Source of the DNA: Streptomyces sp. MUM 178J
GTDB taxonomy: Bacteria; Actinomycetota; Actinomycetes; Streptomycetales; Streptomycetaceae
Direction: 5' to 3'
Assembly: GCF_022414575.1 (NCBI RefSeq)
Contig: NZ_JADWYQ010000008.1
Coordinates: forward strand, 86,053 to 150,052
Length of the DNA: 64,000 bases
Positions within the stretch are counted from its first letter, which is position 1. Each line of letters opens with the position of its first letter. Below are positions 55,042 through 64,000 of the stretch, piece by piece. The notes beneath the pieces are model-generated. The model was not told where the DNA came from. It worked only from the letters and a program-made list of their open reading frames with translations, and searched no databases. A program made the position numbers and the translations under genes.

Positions 55042-55101
55042 AGGCGTCAGGCGCTCAGGCGTCAGGCGCTCAGGCGTCAGGCGCTCAGGCGCTCAGGCGT
55101 C
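55042..55101. repeat. 15-bp tandem repeat at the Rieske gene 3' end
   Basis: Three 15-bp units AGGCGTCAGGCGCTC (55042, 55057, 55072) followed by a rearranged partial copy. The stop codon of the Rieske protein gene falls within the tail. The surrounding 54952-55092 stretch has no other feature. Confidence 0.75.
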
Positions 55102-55521
55102 GGGGCCCGCGACCAGCTTGCCGCCCTCCGCCCTGACCGGGACCTCGGGCAGCGGCACGGTCGCCGGTCCCTTGAGCGCCTTGCCGGTCGTGCAGTCGAA
55201 GCGGCTCCCGTGGCAGGGGCAGTTGCCCTCCGTGCCCTCGACCTTGTCCAGAACACAGCCCGCATGTGTGCACTGCGCGCTGAAGGCCTTGTACTGCCCC
55301 TCGGCCGGGCAGCTCACCACCAGCCGCTGCTCGCGGTAGAGCTTGACCCCGCCCACGGGGACGGCGTCGGCGGCGCCGAGGTCGACGGGCGCCGTAGGAG
55401 TGGGCGTCTGGGCGTGGCCCAGCTTTGAGTCGGTGGAGCAGGCAGCCGCTCCCAGCCCGGCCACGCCCGCGAGGGCTGCGCCTTTCAGCACGGTGCGGCG
55501 GGAGGAGGGCTGCGCGGGCAT
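55093..55521 (-). CDS. Tat-exported Rieske [2Fe-2S] protein
   Basis: A 142-residue exported protein with a twin-arginine signal (QPSSRRTVLKGAALAGVAGL) and a cysteine shortly after (AACSTDSKL), possibly a Tat lipoprotein. The Rieske cluster motifs are seen: CTHAGCVLDKVEGTEGNCPC (ligands C and H of both boxes CTHAGC and CPCHGS) with GNCPCHGSRFDCTTG following. ATG 55521 follows GGAGACCCC. The physiological partner is unknown; its 3' end borders a 15-bp repeat. Confidence 0.92.
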   Translation of the reverse strand: MPAQPSSRRTVLKGAALAGVAGLGAAACSTDSKLGHAQTPTPTAPVDLGAADAVPVGGVKLYREQRLVVSCPAEGQYKAFSAQCTHAGCVLDKVEGTEGNCPCHGSRFDCTTGKALKGPATVPLPEVPVRAEGGKLVAGPDA

Positions 55522-55710
55522 GGGGTCTCCACGGTTCTGGCGGGGTGAGGCGCCTGTCGTCGCACCGGCAGGCAGAACCCGACGATACCGGGCGAGTCCG
55601 GCGCTGCTCGGGTCGGGGGCCGGCTCCGCGGCCGCTGACGGCGGGTCCGCGTCGTCGGCTGCCTGTCGTCGGCGGCTACGGCGGGCCTGCTGTCCGGGCG
55701 GCGGATGGGC

Positions 55711-55716
55711 TACGTT
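55711..55716 (+). promoter_or_regulatory. -10 element of pfkB-type kinase gene (leaderless)
   Basis: TACGTT, followed by six bases and the GTG at 55723. Confidence 0.45.
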
Positions 55717-55722
55717 CGGGCT

Positions 55723-56631
55723 GTGATCGTCGTCGCCGGAGAGTCCCTGATCGACCTGGTCCCCCGAGAGAACGGCAGCCCTCTGTCCCCGCTGCTGCCC
55801 CGGCCCGGCGGCGGCCCGTACAACACCGCCGTCGCTCTGGGCCGGCTGGGCGCCGAGGCCGCGTTCTGCTCCCGTGTGTCCACCGACCCCTTCGGCGACG
55901 CGCTGCTCGACGGACTGCGCACTGCGGGTGTCGACGTCTCCCTGGTGCAGCGTGGACCCGAGCCGACGACGCTGGCGATAGCCGCTGTGGGCGCCGGCGG
56001 CTCCGCAAGCTATGCCTTCTATGCGGAGGGCACCGCAGACCGCCTCTTCGAACTGCCGCCGCGGCTGCCCGAAGCGGTGCGGGCGCTGGCCGTCGGGACC
56101 TGTTCGCTGGTGCTGGAACCGGGCGCGACGGCCTATGAGGCGCTGCTGCGCAGGGAGGCCGATCGCGGCGTGTTCACCCTGCTCGACCCTAACGTCAGGC
56201 CCGGCCTGATCCCCGACGCCGACGCCTATCGGGCGCGCTTCACCGGCTGGCTGCCCTCTGTGTCGCTGCTCAAGGTCTCCGAGGAGGACGCCTCCTGGCT
56301 GGGCGGGCCGCCCGGCGGGGCGGCCTCCGCGCCCCCGGCCGTGGTGGTGACCCGGGGCTCGCGGGGGCTGTCCGTACGGACCCGGGCCGGACTGGAGGCG
56401 TCCGTGCCGGGCGTGGCGGTGCCGGTGGCCGACACGATCGGCGCGGGCGACACGGTGAACGCGGCGCTCCTCCACGCCCTCGCGGCCCGCGGCGCTCTTG
56501 CCCCGACCGCCCTGGACACGCTGGACGCCGACGGTTGGCGCGAGGTGCTCGGCTTTGCCGCCCGTGCGGCCGCGATCACCTGCTCCCGCACCGGCGCAGA
56601 GCCGCCGTACGCCTGGGAGCTGCAGGCCTAG
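55723..56631 (+). CDS. PfkB-family sugar kinase
   Basis: A 302-residue ribokinase/fructokinase-like enzyme. The substrate motif GGGPYNTAVALGRLGAEAAF and the ATP/anion-hole motif ADTIGAGDTVNAALLHALA with catalytic Asp are present. GTG 55723 is preferred because the upstream TACGTT fits a leaderless promoter; ATG 55705 would include that sequence. The sugar substrate cannot be inferred. A shared terminator hairpin follows. Confidence 0.92.
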   Translation: MIVVAGESLIDLVPRENGSPLSPLLPRPGGGPYNTAVALGRLGAEAAFCSRVSTDPFGDALLDGLRTAGVDVSLVQRGPEPTTLAIAAVGAGGSASYAFYAEGTADRLFELPPRLPEAVRALAVGTCSLVLEPGATAYEALLRREADRGVFTLLDPNVRPGLIPDADAYRARFTGWLPSVSLLKVSEEDASWLGGPPGGAASAPPAVVVTRGSRGLSVRTRAGLEASVPGVAVPVADTIGAGDTVNAALLHALAARGALAPTALDTLDADGWREVLGFAARAAAITCSRTGAEPPYAWELQA

Positions 56632-56638
56632 TGCCTCG

Positions 56639-56672
56639 CCGGTGCGCCGCGGGCTCTCCGCCGGCGCACCGG
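56639..56672. terminator. Bidirectional terminator between pfkB-type gene and uvrA
   Basis: 10-bp stem CCGGTGCGCC/GGCGCACCGG (56639-56648 with 56663-56672) with additional inner GCGG/CCGC pairing and a small loop. Confidence 0.75.
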
Positions 56673-56682
56673 AAGCAAGGCG

Positions 56683-59727
<3,045 letters not shown>

Positions 59728-59908
59728 GCCGGTCCGCACCTTTCTTGAGAGAAGCGGGGGCACAGCCCCCGTCCCAGACTGTTCCAGCCTATGGGGGCGG
59801 CCAGATCGATGAATGCCTGACAACCAAGGATGCCTCCCCCGAGCCTATAGCACGTGCATTCGATTTACTGCGGCAGTTCGCCACCTTCACCCGAACGTGT
59901 GGCGGGGC

Positions 59909-59914
59909 TATCGT
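59909..59914 (+). promoter_or_regulatory. -10 element of MDMPI-like gene (leaderless)
   Basis: TATCGT followed by seven bases and ATG 59922; a TTCACC -35-like hexamer lies 17 bp upstream (59886-59891). Confidence 0.5.
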
Positions 59915-59921
59915 CGAGCTC

Positions 59922-60608
59922 ATGATCGATCCTGTGCATGACCTGGCCTCAGTACGTGATGCGACGGAGCGGCTCCTGAGCGCAGCCGCCGCTCTGGACG
60001 ACGCGGCGGTCGCCGCGCCCTCGCGGCTTCCGGGATGGAGTCGGGGCCATGTCCTGGCCCATATCGCCCGCAACGCCGACGCGCTGGTGAACGTCCTCGA
60101 AGGCCGCCCGATGTACGAGAGCGCCGAGGCGCGTGACGCCGACATCGAGCGCGACGCCCATCGACCCCTGGCCGAGCATCTCGCGGACGTGCGCGAGAGC
60201 GCCGCCCGCTTCCAGTCGGCGGGCGCGGCCGACTCCGACTGGGCCCGCACGGTCGAGCTGCGCAACGGCGTCACCGACACGGCGGCACGACTCCCGTTCC
60301 GACGGCTCGTCGAGGTTGAGCTGCACCATGTCGACCTGGGCGTCGGCTACGAGCTGGAGCACCTGCCCGAGGACTTCACCAACCGGGAGATCGAGTTCCT
60401 CACTCAGCGCTTCAGCGGCCTCGCGGCAGTCCCGCCGACCATGGTCTCGTCCGCCGACGGCGGAGAGTGGCGGACGGGCGGCGCGGAGGGCTCGCAGATC
60501 AAGGTCTCCGGCACCGCCCCCGCACTGCTGGGCTGGCTGGCCGGCCGCCGGGACGGCGTCGGACTGCACGCCTCGGGCGGTCCGCTCCCCGCACTGCCGC
60601 CCCTGTGA
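59922..60608 (+). CDS. Maleylpyruvate isomerase-like (mycothiol-dependent, DinB-fold) protein
   Basis: A 228-residue member of the MDMPI/TIGR03083 family (DinB-like four-helix fold), a group that uses mycothiol or binds metal ions. Seen: LPGWSRGHVLAHIARNADAL (metal/His helix), a second His in EVELHHVDLGVGYELEHLP, and the C-terminal MDMPI_C-like segment APALLGWLAGRRDGVGL. Real substrate is unknown; maleylpyruvate isomerisation is only a family name. ATG 59922 fits the leaderless -10. Confidence 0.88.
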   Translation: MIDPVHDLASVRDATERLLSAAAALDDAAVAAPSRLPGWSRGHVLAHIARNADALVNVLEGRPMYESAEARDADIERDAHRPLAEHLADVRESAARFQSAGAADSDWARTVELRNGVTDTAARLPFRRLVEVELHHVDLGVGYELEHLPEDFTNREIEFLTQRFSGLAAVPPTMVSSADGGEWRTGGAEGSQIKVSGTAPALLGWLAGRRDGVGLHASGGPLPALPPL

Positions 60609-60663
60609 CCGGGTGACCGGTCGACCGCTCGGCCCGGGAGTGCCAGCAACGGGCTCCCCGGGC

Positions 60664-60848
60664 CCCCACGCCTCGAACTCCCCCAGCCCCCCAACCGCGG
60701 CCGGGTTCGCAGAGACGGCCTACAGGCCGTACCCGGGGGTCCGGCAGGCCATACCCTGGGCCCCGGGGCGAAGCCCCCGGATACGGGACGGGATGGGGCG
60801 GGGTCGGGGAAAGATCCGCCGGACACCGATAGGGCATACGCTGGGCCC
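60664..60848. repeat. Degenerate relative of the dispersed GC-rich element (copy C)
   Basis: CGCCTCGAACTCCCCCAGC (60669-60687) matches the core of copies A and B, and GGGGCGAAGCCCC with the following segment resembles the distal part near copy B (about 49603-49675). It occupies the 240-bp gap before the MBL-fold gene. Confidence 0.55.
60837..60842 (+). promoter_or_regulatory. -10 element of MBL-fold gene (leaderless)
   Basis: TACGCT followed by six bases (GGGCCC) and ATG 60849. Confidence 0.45.
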
Positions 60849-61505
60849 ATGACGTACAGCGGAGTGGTAAAGGTCGGCGGCCCGGCGGACGTTCATGAGC
60901 TGACAGACCTGATGATCTCCAAGGTCGCGGTCGGCCCGATGGACAACAACGCATATCTGCTGCGCTGCCGGGCCACCGGCGAGCAGCTGCTGATCGACGC
61001 GGCCAATGACGCCGAGACGCTGCTCCAGCTGATCGGTGAGGACTCGATCGCCTCCGTGGTGACCACGCACCGGCACGGCGACCACTGGCAGGCGCTCGCC
61101 GAGGTGGTCCGCGCGACCGGCGCCCGCACCTATGCCGGGCGGCATGACGCCGAGGGCATTCCGGTTCCGACGGATGTCCTGGTCGACGACGGGGATGTCA
61201 TCCGGGTCGGCCGAGTGGAACTGACGGCGCGTCATCTGGTGGGCCACACGCCGGGGTCGATCGCCCTCATCTACGACGACCAGCACGGGCACCCCCATGC
61301 CTTCACCGGCGACTGCCTGTTCCCCGGCGGAGTCGGCAACACCTGGAAGGACCCGGAGGCCTTCGCCAGCCTGCTCCGCGATGTGGAGACCAAGCTCTTC
61401 GACCGCCTCCCGGACGAGACCTGGGTCTATCCCGGCCATGGCAAGGACACCACACTGGGCGCGGAACGGCCCCATCTGCCGGAGTGGCGCGAGCGCGGCT
61501 GGTAG
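60849..61505 (+). CDS. MBL-fold metallo-hydrolase
   Basis: A 218-residue metallo-beta-lactamase-fold hydrolase of the glyoxalase-II-like type. The HxHxDH motif appears as TTHRHGDHWQALAE; other metal ligands are in LVGHTPGSIALIYDD, HAFTGDCLFPGGVGNTWKDP and VYPGHGKDTTLGAERPH. Probably zinc- or iron-dependent hydrolysis of a thioester or similar; specific substrate unknown. Confidence 0.92.
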   Translation: MTYSGVVKVGGPADVHELTDLMISKVAVGPMDNNAYLLRCRATGEQLLIDAANDAETLLQLIGEDSIASVVTTHRHGDHWQALAEVVRATGARTYAGRHDAEGIPVPTDVLVDDGDVIRVGRVELTARHLVGHTPGSIALIYDDQHGHPHAFTGDCLFPGGVGNTWKDPEAFASLLRDVETKLFDRLPDETWVYPGHGKDTTLGAERPHLPEWRERGW

Positions 61506-61527
61506 CCGCCGGGCGGCCCCGGCCGCT

Positions 61528-62268
61528 TCAGCGACGCCGCACCGGGCGGCGTACGTCGCCGGGGCCCAGATCGTCGAAACTGTCCGCCACGGTCGCCGGC
61601 AGCGGCCCGAGCCGCAACAGACCGGTGACCAGGCGGGTGGTCAGCGTGTGCCAGACCCATGCGTGGCGGAGCATGGCGTGATCGCCGCCCGGGATCCGCA
61701 GCGCGCAGGTCTCCGCCCCGGCGGCGCGGGCTCTGGCCGCCAGGTCCCAGCTGCCGCGGGGGTCGGTCACCCGGTCGCGGTCGCCGTGCACCAGCACGAT
61801 CCGCCGCCCTGCCAGATGCTCCACCGGCTCGCCGTCGGGGCACCAGGGCGCGAGTCCCACGACGGCCTCCACCGCCGGATGCCCGGCAGCGCGCAGGGCA
61901 GCCCGGCCGCCCATCGAGTGGCCGACCAGCACCACCGGCACCGGGCCGGCGAGAAAGGCCAGTTCCTCCAGGGCCTGCAGGGCGTCCCGCGCCGCGTCGG
62001 CGCGGTCGCCGTTCCAGCCGCGGCAGCGGTAGCGCACCCGGCCGAGCACCACGTCATGATCGGTGGTGGCGCGGGCGACCGCCCGGCCGAAGGGGCGCAT
62101 CCGCACCCCGGGGAGGTTCCACGCGGGGGGCGGCTCCAGGCTGTCGGCGCAGCCGCCGTGGAGCAGCAGCACTGCGGCCTTCGGCGGCGCTGCGGCCCGG
62201 TCGAGCAGCAGTGATCTGTCCGGCTGCCGCCCATGCCTTCTGGGATGGCTGACGCCTATGGGAGTCAC
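61528..62268 (-). CDS. Alpha/beta hydrolase
   Basis: A 246-residue alpha/beta hydrolase. The oxyanion/strand motif AAVLLLHGGCADS, nucleophile elbow VLVGHSMGGRAAL (Ser), an acid residue in IVLVHGDRDRVTDP and the His in IPGGDHAMLRHA are present. GTG 62268 is directly preceded by GAGGAG with no spacer, so the true start is uncertain. No signal peptide. The substrate is unknown. Confidence 0.85.
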   Translation of the reverse strand: MTPIGVSHPRRHGRQPDRSLLLDRAAAPPKAAVLLLHGGCADSLEPPPAWNLPGVRMRPFGRAVARATTDHDVVLGRVRYRCRGWNGDRADAARDALQALEELAFLAGPVPVVLVGHSMGGRAALRAAGHPAVEAVVGLAPWCPDGEPVEHLAGRRIVLVHGDRDRVTDPRGSWDLAARARAAGAETCALRIPGGDHAMLRHAWVWHTLTTRLVTGLLRLGPLPATVADSFDDLGPGDVRRPVRRR

Positions 62269-62396
62269 CTCCTCATCAGTACTGCCGAGAGGGCCGCGGG
62301 CGGGCGGCCGTCGGACAGCGAATCATGGCTACCCCGCTCCCGGCAGCCGCACTCCGCGACTGTCCGCACTCCAGACACCGGCGCCCTCCCTGGGGA

Positions 62397-63386
62397 TCAG
62401 GCCCCGACGCTGTCCTCGTCCTTCGCCGGCTCCGGCTGCCGCTCTTCCTGCTTCTTCGAGGCGATCAGGCTGGTGATCGTGGTGACGATCAGCACGCCGC
62501 AGATGACGGACAAGGAGAACGGGATCGAGATCTCCGGGACGTGCACCCCGGACTCGTGCAGCGCATGCAGCACCAGCTTGACGCCGATGAAGCCGAGGAT
62601 CACCGACAGCCCATAGCTCAGGTGGACCAGCTTCTTGAGCAGCCCGCCGATGAGGAAGTACAACTGCCGCAGGCCCATCAGCGCAAAGGCGTTCGCGGTG
62701 AAGACGATGTACGGGTCCTGGGTGAGACCGAAGATGGCGGGGATGGAGTCCAGCGCGAAGAGCACATCGGTGGTGCCGATGGCGAGCATGACCACCATCA
62801 GGGGGGTCAGCACGCGCTTGCCGTTGCTGCGTATGAACAGCTTGGTGCCGTGGTAGCGGTCGGCGACGCCGAAGCGGTTCTCGATCGACCTCAGGAGGCG
62901 GTTCTCCTCGAACTCCTCTTCCTCCTCGCCGGAGCGTGCCTCCTGGATGAGCTTCCAGGCGGTGTAGATCAGGAAGGCGCCGAAGAGGTAGAAGACCCAG
63001 GAGAAGTTGGCGATGACCGCCGCCCCGGCGGCGATGAAGATCGCCCGCAGCACCAGGGCGATCAGCACACCCACCAGCAGCACCCGCTGCTGCAGATGGG
63101 AGGGCACCGAGAACTTCGCCATGATCAGCACAAAGACGAAGAGGTTGTCGACGCTCAGCGACTTCTCGGTGATGAAACCGGCGAAGAACTCGCCCGACGC
63201 CTGGCTGTTGCCGAATACCAGCAGACCGAGGCCGAAGAGCACGGCCAGCACGATCCAGACGCCGGTCCAGATGCCGGCTTCTTTGATCGACACGTCATGG
63301 GGCTTGCGCCCGATGAAGAAGTCGACAGCGATCAAGGCGGTCAGACCGAACACGGTCAGCGCCCACAGGGTCCATGAAACGTCCAC
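62397..63386 (-). CDS. TerC-family integral membrane protein
   Basis: A 329-residue, ~9-helix TerC/Alx-family protein. The conserved acidic sites are visible: IAVDFFIGRKPHDVS (helix 1), EKSLSVDNLFVFVLIMAKF, and VLFALDSIPAIFGLTQDP. Alx/TerC proteins act as metal (Mn2+) exporters or assist with metallation and tellurite stress. GTG 63386 follows a GGAGG ribosome site. The leader upstream looks like a Mn2+-sensing yybP-ykoY riboswitch, which strengthens the manganese-export reading. Confidence 0.9.
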   Translation of the reverse strand: MDVSWTLWALTVFGLTALIAVDFFIGRKPHDVSIKEAGIWTGVWIVLAVLFGLGLLVFGNSQASGEFFAGFITEKSLSVDNLFVFVLIMAKFSVPSHLQQRVLLVGVLIALVLRAIFIAAGAAVIANFSWVFYLFGAFLIYTAWKLIQEARSGEEEEEFEENRLLRSIENRFGVADRYHGTKLFIRSNGKRVLTPLMVVMLAIGTTDVLFALDSIPAIFGLTQDPYIVFTANAFALMGLRQLYFLIGGLLKKLVHLSYGLSVILGFIGVKLVLHALHESGVHVPEISIPFSLSVICGVLIVTTITSLIASKKQEERQPEPAKDEDSVGA

Positions 63387-63484
63387 TGAGCCTCCGGCTT
63401 CACAAGGGCTGCGGTGCAGCCTCGTCTCCTGCCGGAGGTCTCCTCCACCCGGGCGGCGCTGGCGCGCCATGGGCCGACGCCCCG

Positions 63485-63575
63485 GGACCGGTTCAAGACC
63501 GAGTGGTCTGTACTACCGAGTGGTCCGTACTGACGGGAACGCCGCGAGGTGGGAGTACTCCCCTCCGCCTGGACG
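63485..63575 (-). ncRNA. Probable yybP-ykoY (Mn2+) riboswitch upstream of TerC gene
   Basis: On the minus strand the leader contains GGAGGGGAGTACTCCC (63566-63551) and CCCGTCAGTACGG (63537-63525), which match the conserved L1 GGGGAGUA and L3 CGUCA-N-UNCG features of the yybP-ykoY family. The two are followed by small stem-loops (GACC-ACTC-GGTC). It is ~100 nt upstream of the TerC start. The start of the leader is unclear and no covariance score has been computed. Confidence 0.55.
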
Positions 63576-63637
63576 ACAGTACAGCAAACCCCAAGCGAAG
63601 GTAAAGGAATCGGTAAACAACTCTTCAAATATGCAGG

Positions 63638-64000
63638 TCAGCGCCCCCATGCTCGATGGGCGGCCGCCACCTGGCCCAGCACCTGGCGCACCACGTCGCT
63701 GCCGGGCGGAACGGTCAGCGGCTCATAGGTCCAGGCGTGGCGGACCCACGGGTCCGCCAGGTGGTCGTCAGGCGCAGGAGTGATCCGCAGCAGGGAGCGC
63801 CAGAGCGGATCGAGGACGGGGCCGTACCCGCTCGCCTCCTCCCGGTCGGCGACCATCAGCAGATGGACGCCGACGGTCGGCCCCTCGTCCGCCAGATAGC
63901 GCAACTGGTTGACCGCCCGGTCGTCGAAGCCGTGCGGGAAGTCATGGACGATCAGCAGTTGTTCGGCGGCGTCCACATCGGGCGGCAGCGAGTCCGCCGC
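63638..64000 (-). CDS. FtsK/AAA-like protein, C-terminal part (5' end outside window)
   Basis: At least 120 residues of the C-terminal part of an ORF open to the right edge (minus strand). The visible part has AEQLLIVHDFPHGFDDRAVN (Walker-B-like VHDF), QLRYLADEGPTVGVHLLMVA and ADREEASGYGPVLDPLWRSL, a pattern I associate with FtsK/SpoIIIE-type or AAA ATPases encoded near tellurite-resistance (ter) genes in Streptomyces. Function is inferred from the family pattern only. The reading frame continues beyond position 64000. Confidence 0.6.
   Translation of the reverse strand, partial: AADSLPPDVDAAEQLLIVHDFPHGFDDRAVNQLRYLADEGPTVGVHLLMVADREEASGYGPVLDPLWRSLLRITPAPDDHLADPWVRHAWTYEPLTVPPGSDVVRQVLGQVAAAHRAWGR

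Noticed and set aside
59795..59823. TTGTCAG upstream of uvrA as a PafBC/RecA-NDp motif
   Set aside because: The rest of the motif (TGG-N6-TAGGGT) is not present at the required spacing.
59891..59903. CGAAC half-site as a LexA (SOS) box near uvrA
   Set aside because: The other arm (GTTCG) is missing; only one arm is present.

Overview
The window is chromosomal DNA from a Streptomyces-like actinobacterium. Reasons: very high GC with strong third-position GC bias, many GTG and some TTG starts, marker genes such as whiA, rbpA, opcA and the sufR-sufBD-Rieske-sufCSU-sufT operon, Tat-exported secreted enzymes, and the gene order of the conserved Streptomyces central-carbon core (tkt-tal-zwf-opcA-pgl ... 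pgi ... secG-tpiA-pgk-gap ... whiA-yvcK-rapZ-uvrC ... uvrA). About 50 protein genes are supported. No rRNA, tRNA or CRISPR array was found.

Layout. 1-14 kb is accessory/housekeeping: the tail of a NarL-type sensor kinase and its response regulator, an AraC regulator, a two-domain TerD protein, a Tat-exported PhoX-like protein, a large acidic protein of unknown function, a secreted endonuclease/exonuclease/phosphatase-fold nuclease, dapA, a tiny secreted protein, dapD, a coupled SMR transporter/TetR pair and a membrane protein. 14-21 kb is the leftward suf iron-sulfur assembly operon with its repressor gene sufR at the head. 21-27 kb holds an ABC-2 exporter whose ATPase and permease genes are separated by an unusual tandem duplication, then ctaA, an amidohydrolase, a small protein and ctaB (heme A synthesis). 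27-34 kb is the rightward pentose-phosphate operon tkt-tal-zwf-opcA-pgl, followed by a complete IS1182-like element (34035-35818) inserted into the loop of the pgl terminator hairpin. 36-43 kb, leftward: a poly-gamma-glutamate hydrolase-like protein, two PH-domain membrane proteins, pgi, an MFS transporter, rbpA and secG. 43-46 kb is the glycolytic operon gap-pgk-tpiA (leftward), then a large secreted M14 carboxypeptidase. 49.7-54.7 kb is the overlapping leftward operon uvrC-rapZ-yvcK-whiA. 55-64 kb holds a Tat-exported Rieske protein, a PfkB sugar kinase, uvrA, a mycothiol-dependent-isomerase-like protein, an MBL-fold hydrolase, an alpha/beta hydrolase, a TerC-family membrane protein preceded by a probable yybP-ykoY (Mn2+) riboswitch, and the 3' part of an FtsK-like gene.

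Functional links. Most clusters are tightly packed with 4-base ATGA/GTGA overlaps, implying translational coupling (kinase/regulator, suf, zwf-opcA-pgl, uvrC-rapZ-yvcK-whiA, PH proteins). The oxidative and non-oxidative pentose phosphate genes supply NADPH and ribose-5-phosphate, and the OpcA protein is the known allosteric partner of Zwf. SufR most likely autoregulates the suf operon through a CAAC-N6-GTTG operator that sits on its own promoter.

Most notable sequence observations: (1) a 92-bp tandem duplication between an ABC ATPase and its permease that creates two 31-codon ORFs chained by ATGA overlaps; (2) an IS inserted symmetrically into a terminator loop with a 14-bp target duplication, carrying its own hairpins just inside both ends; (3) several apparently leaderless promoters; (4) several tandem-repeat tracts with 12-, 15- and 36-bp units; (5) GC-rich dispersed palindromic elements and a ~140-nt extended hairpin beside rbpA.
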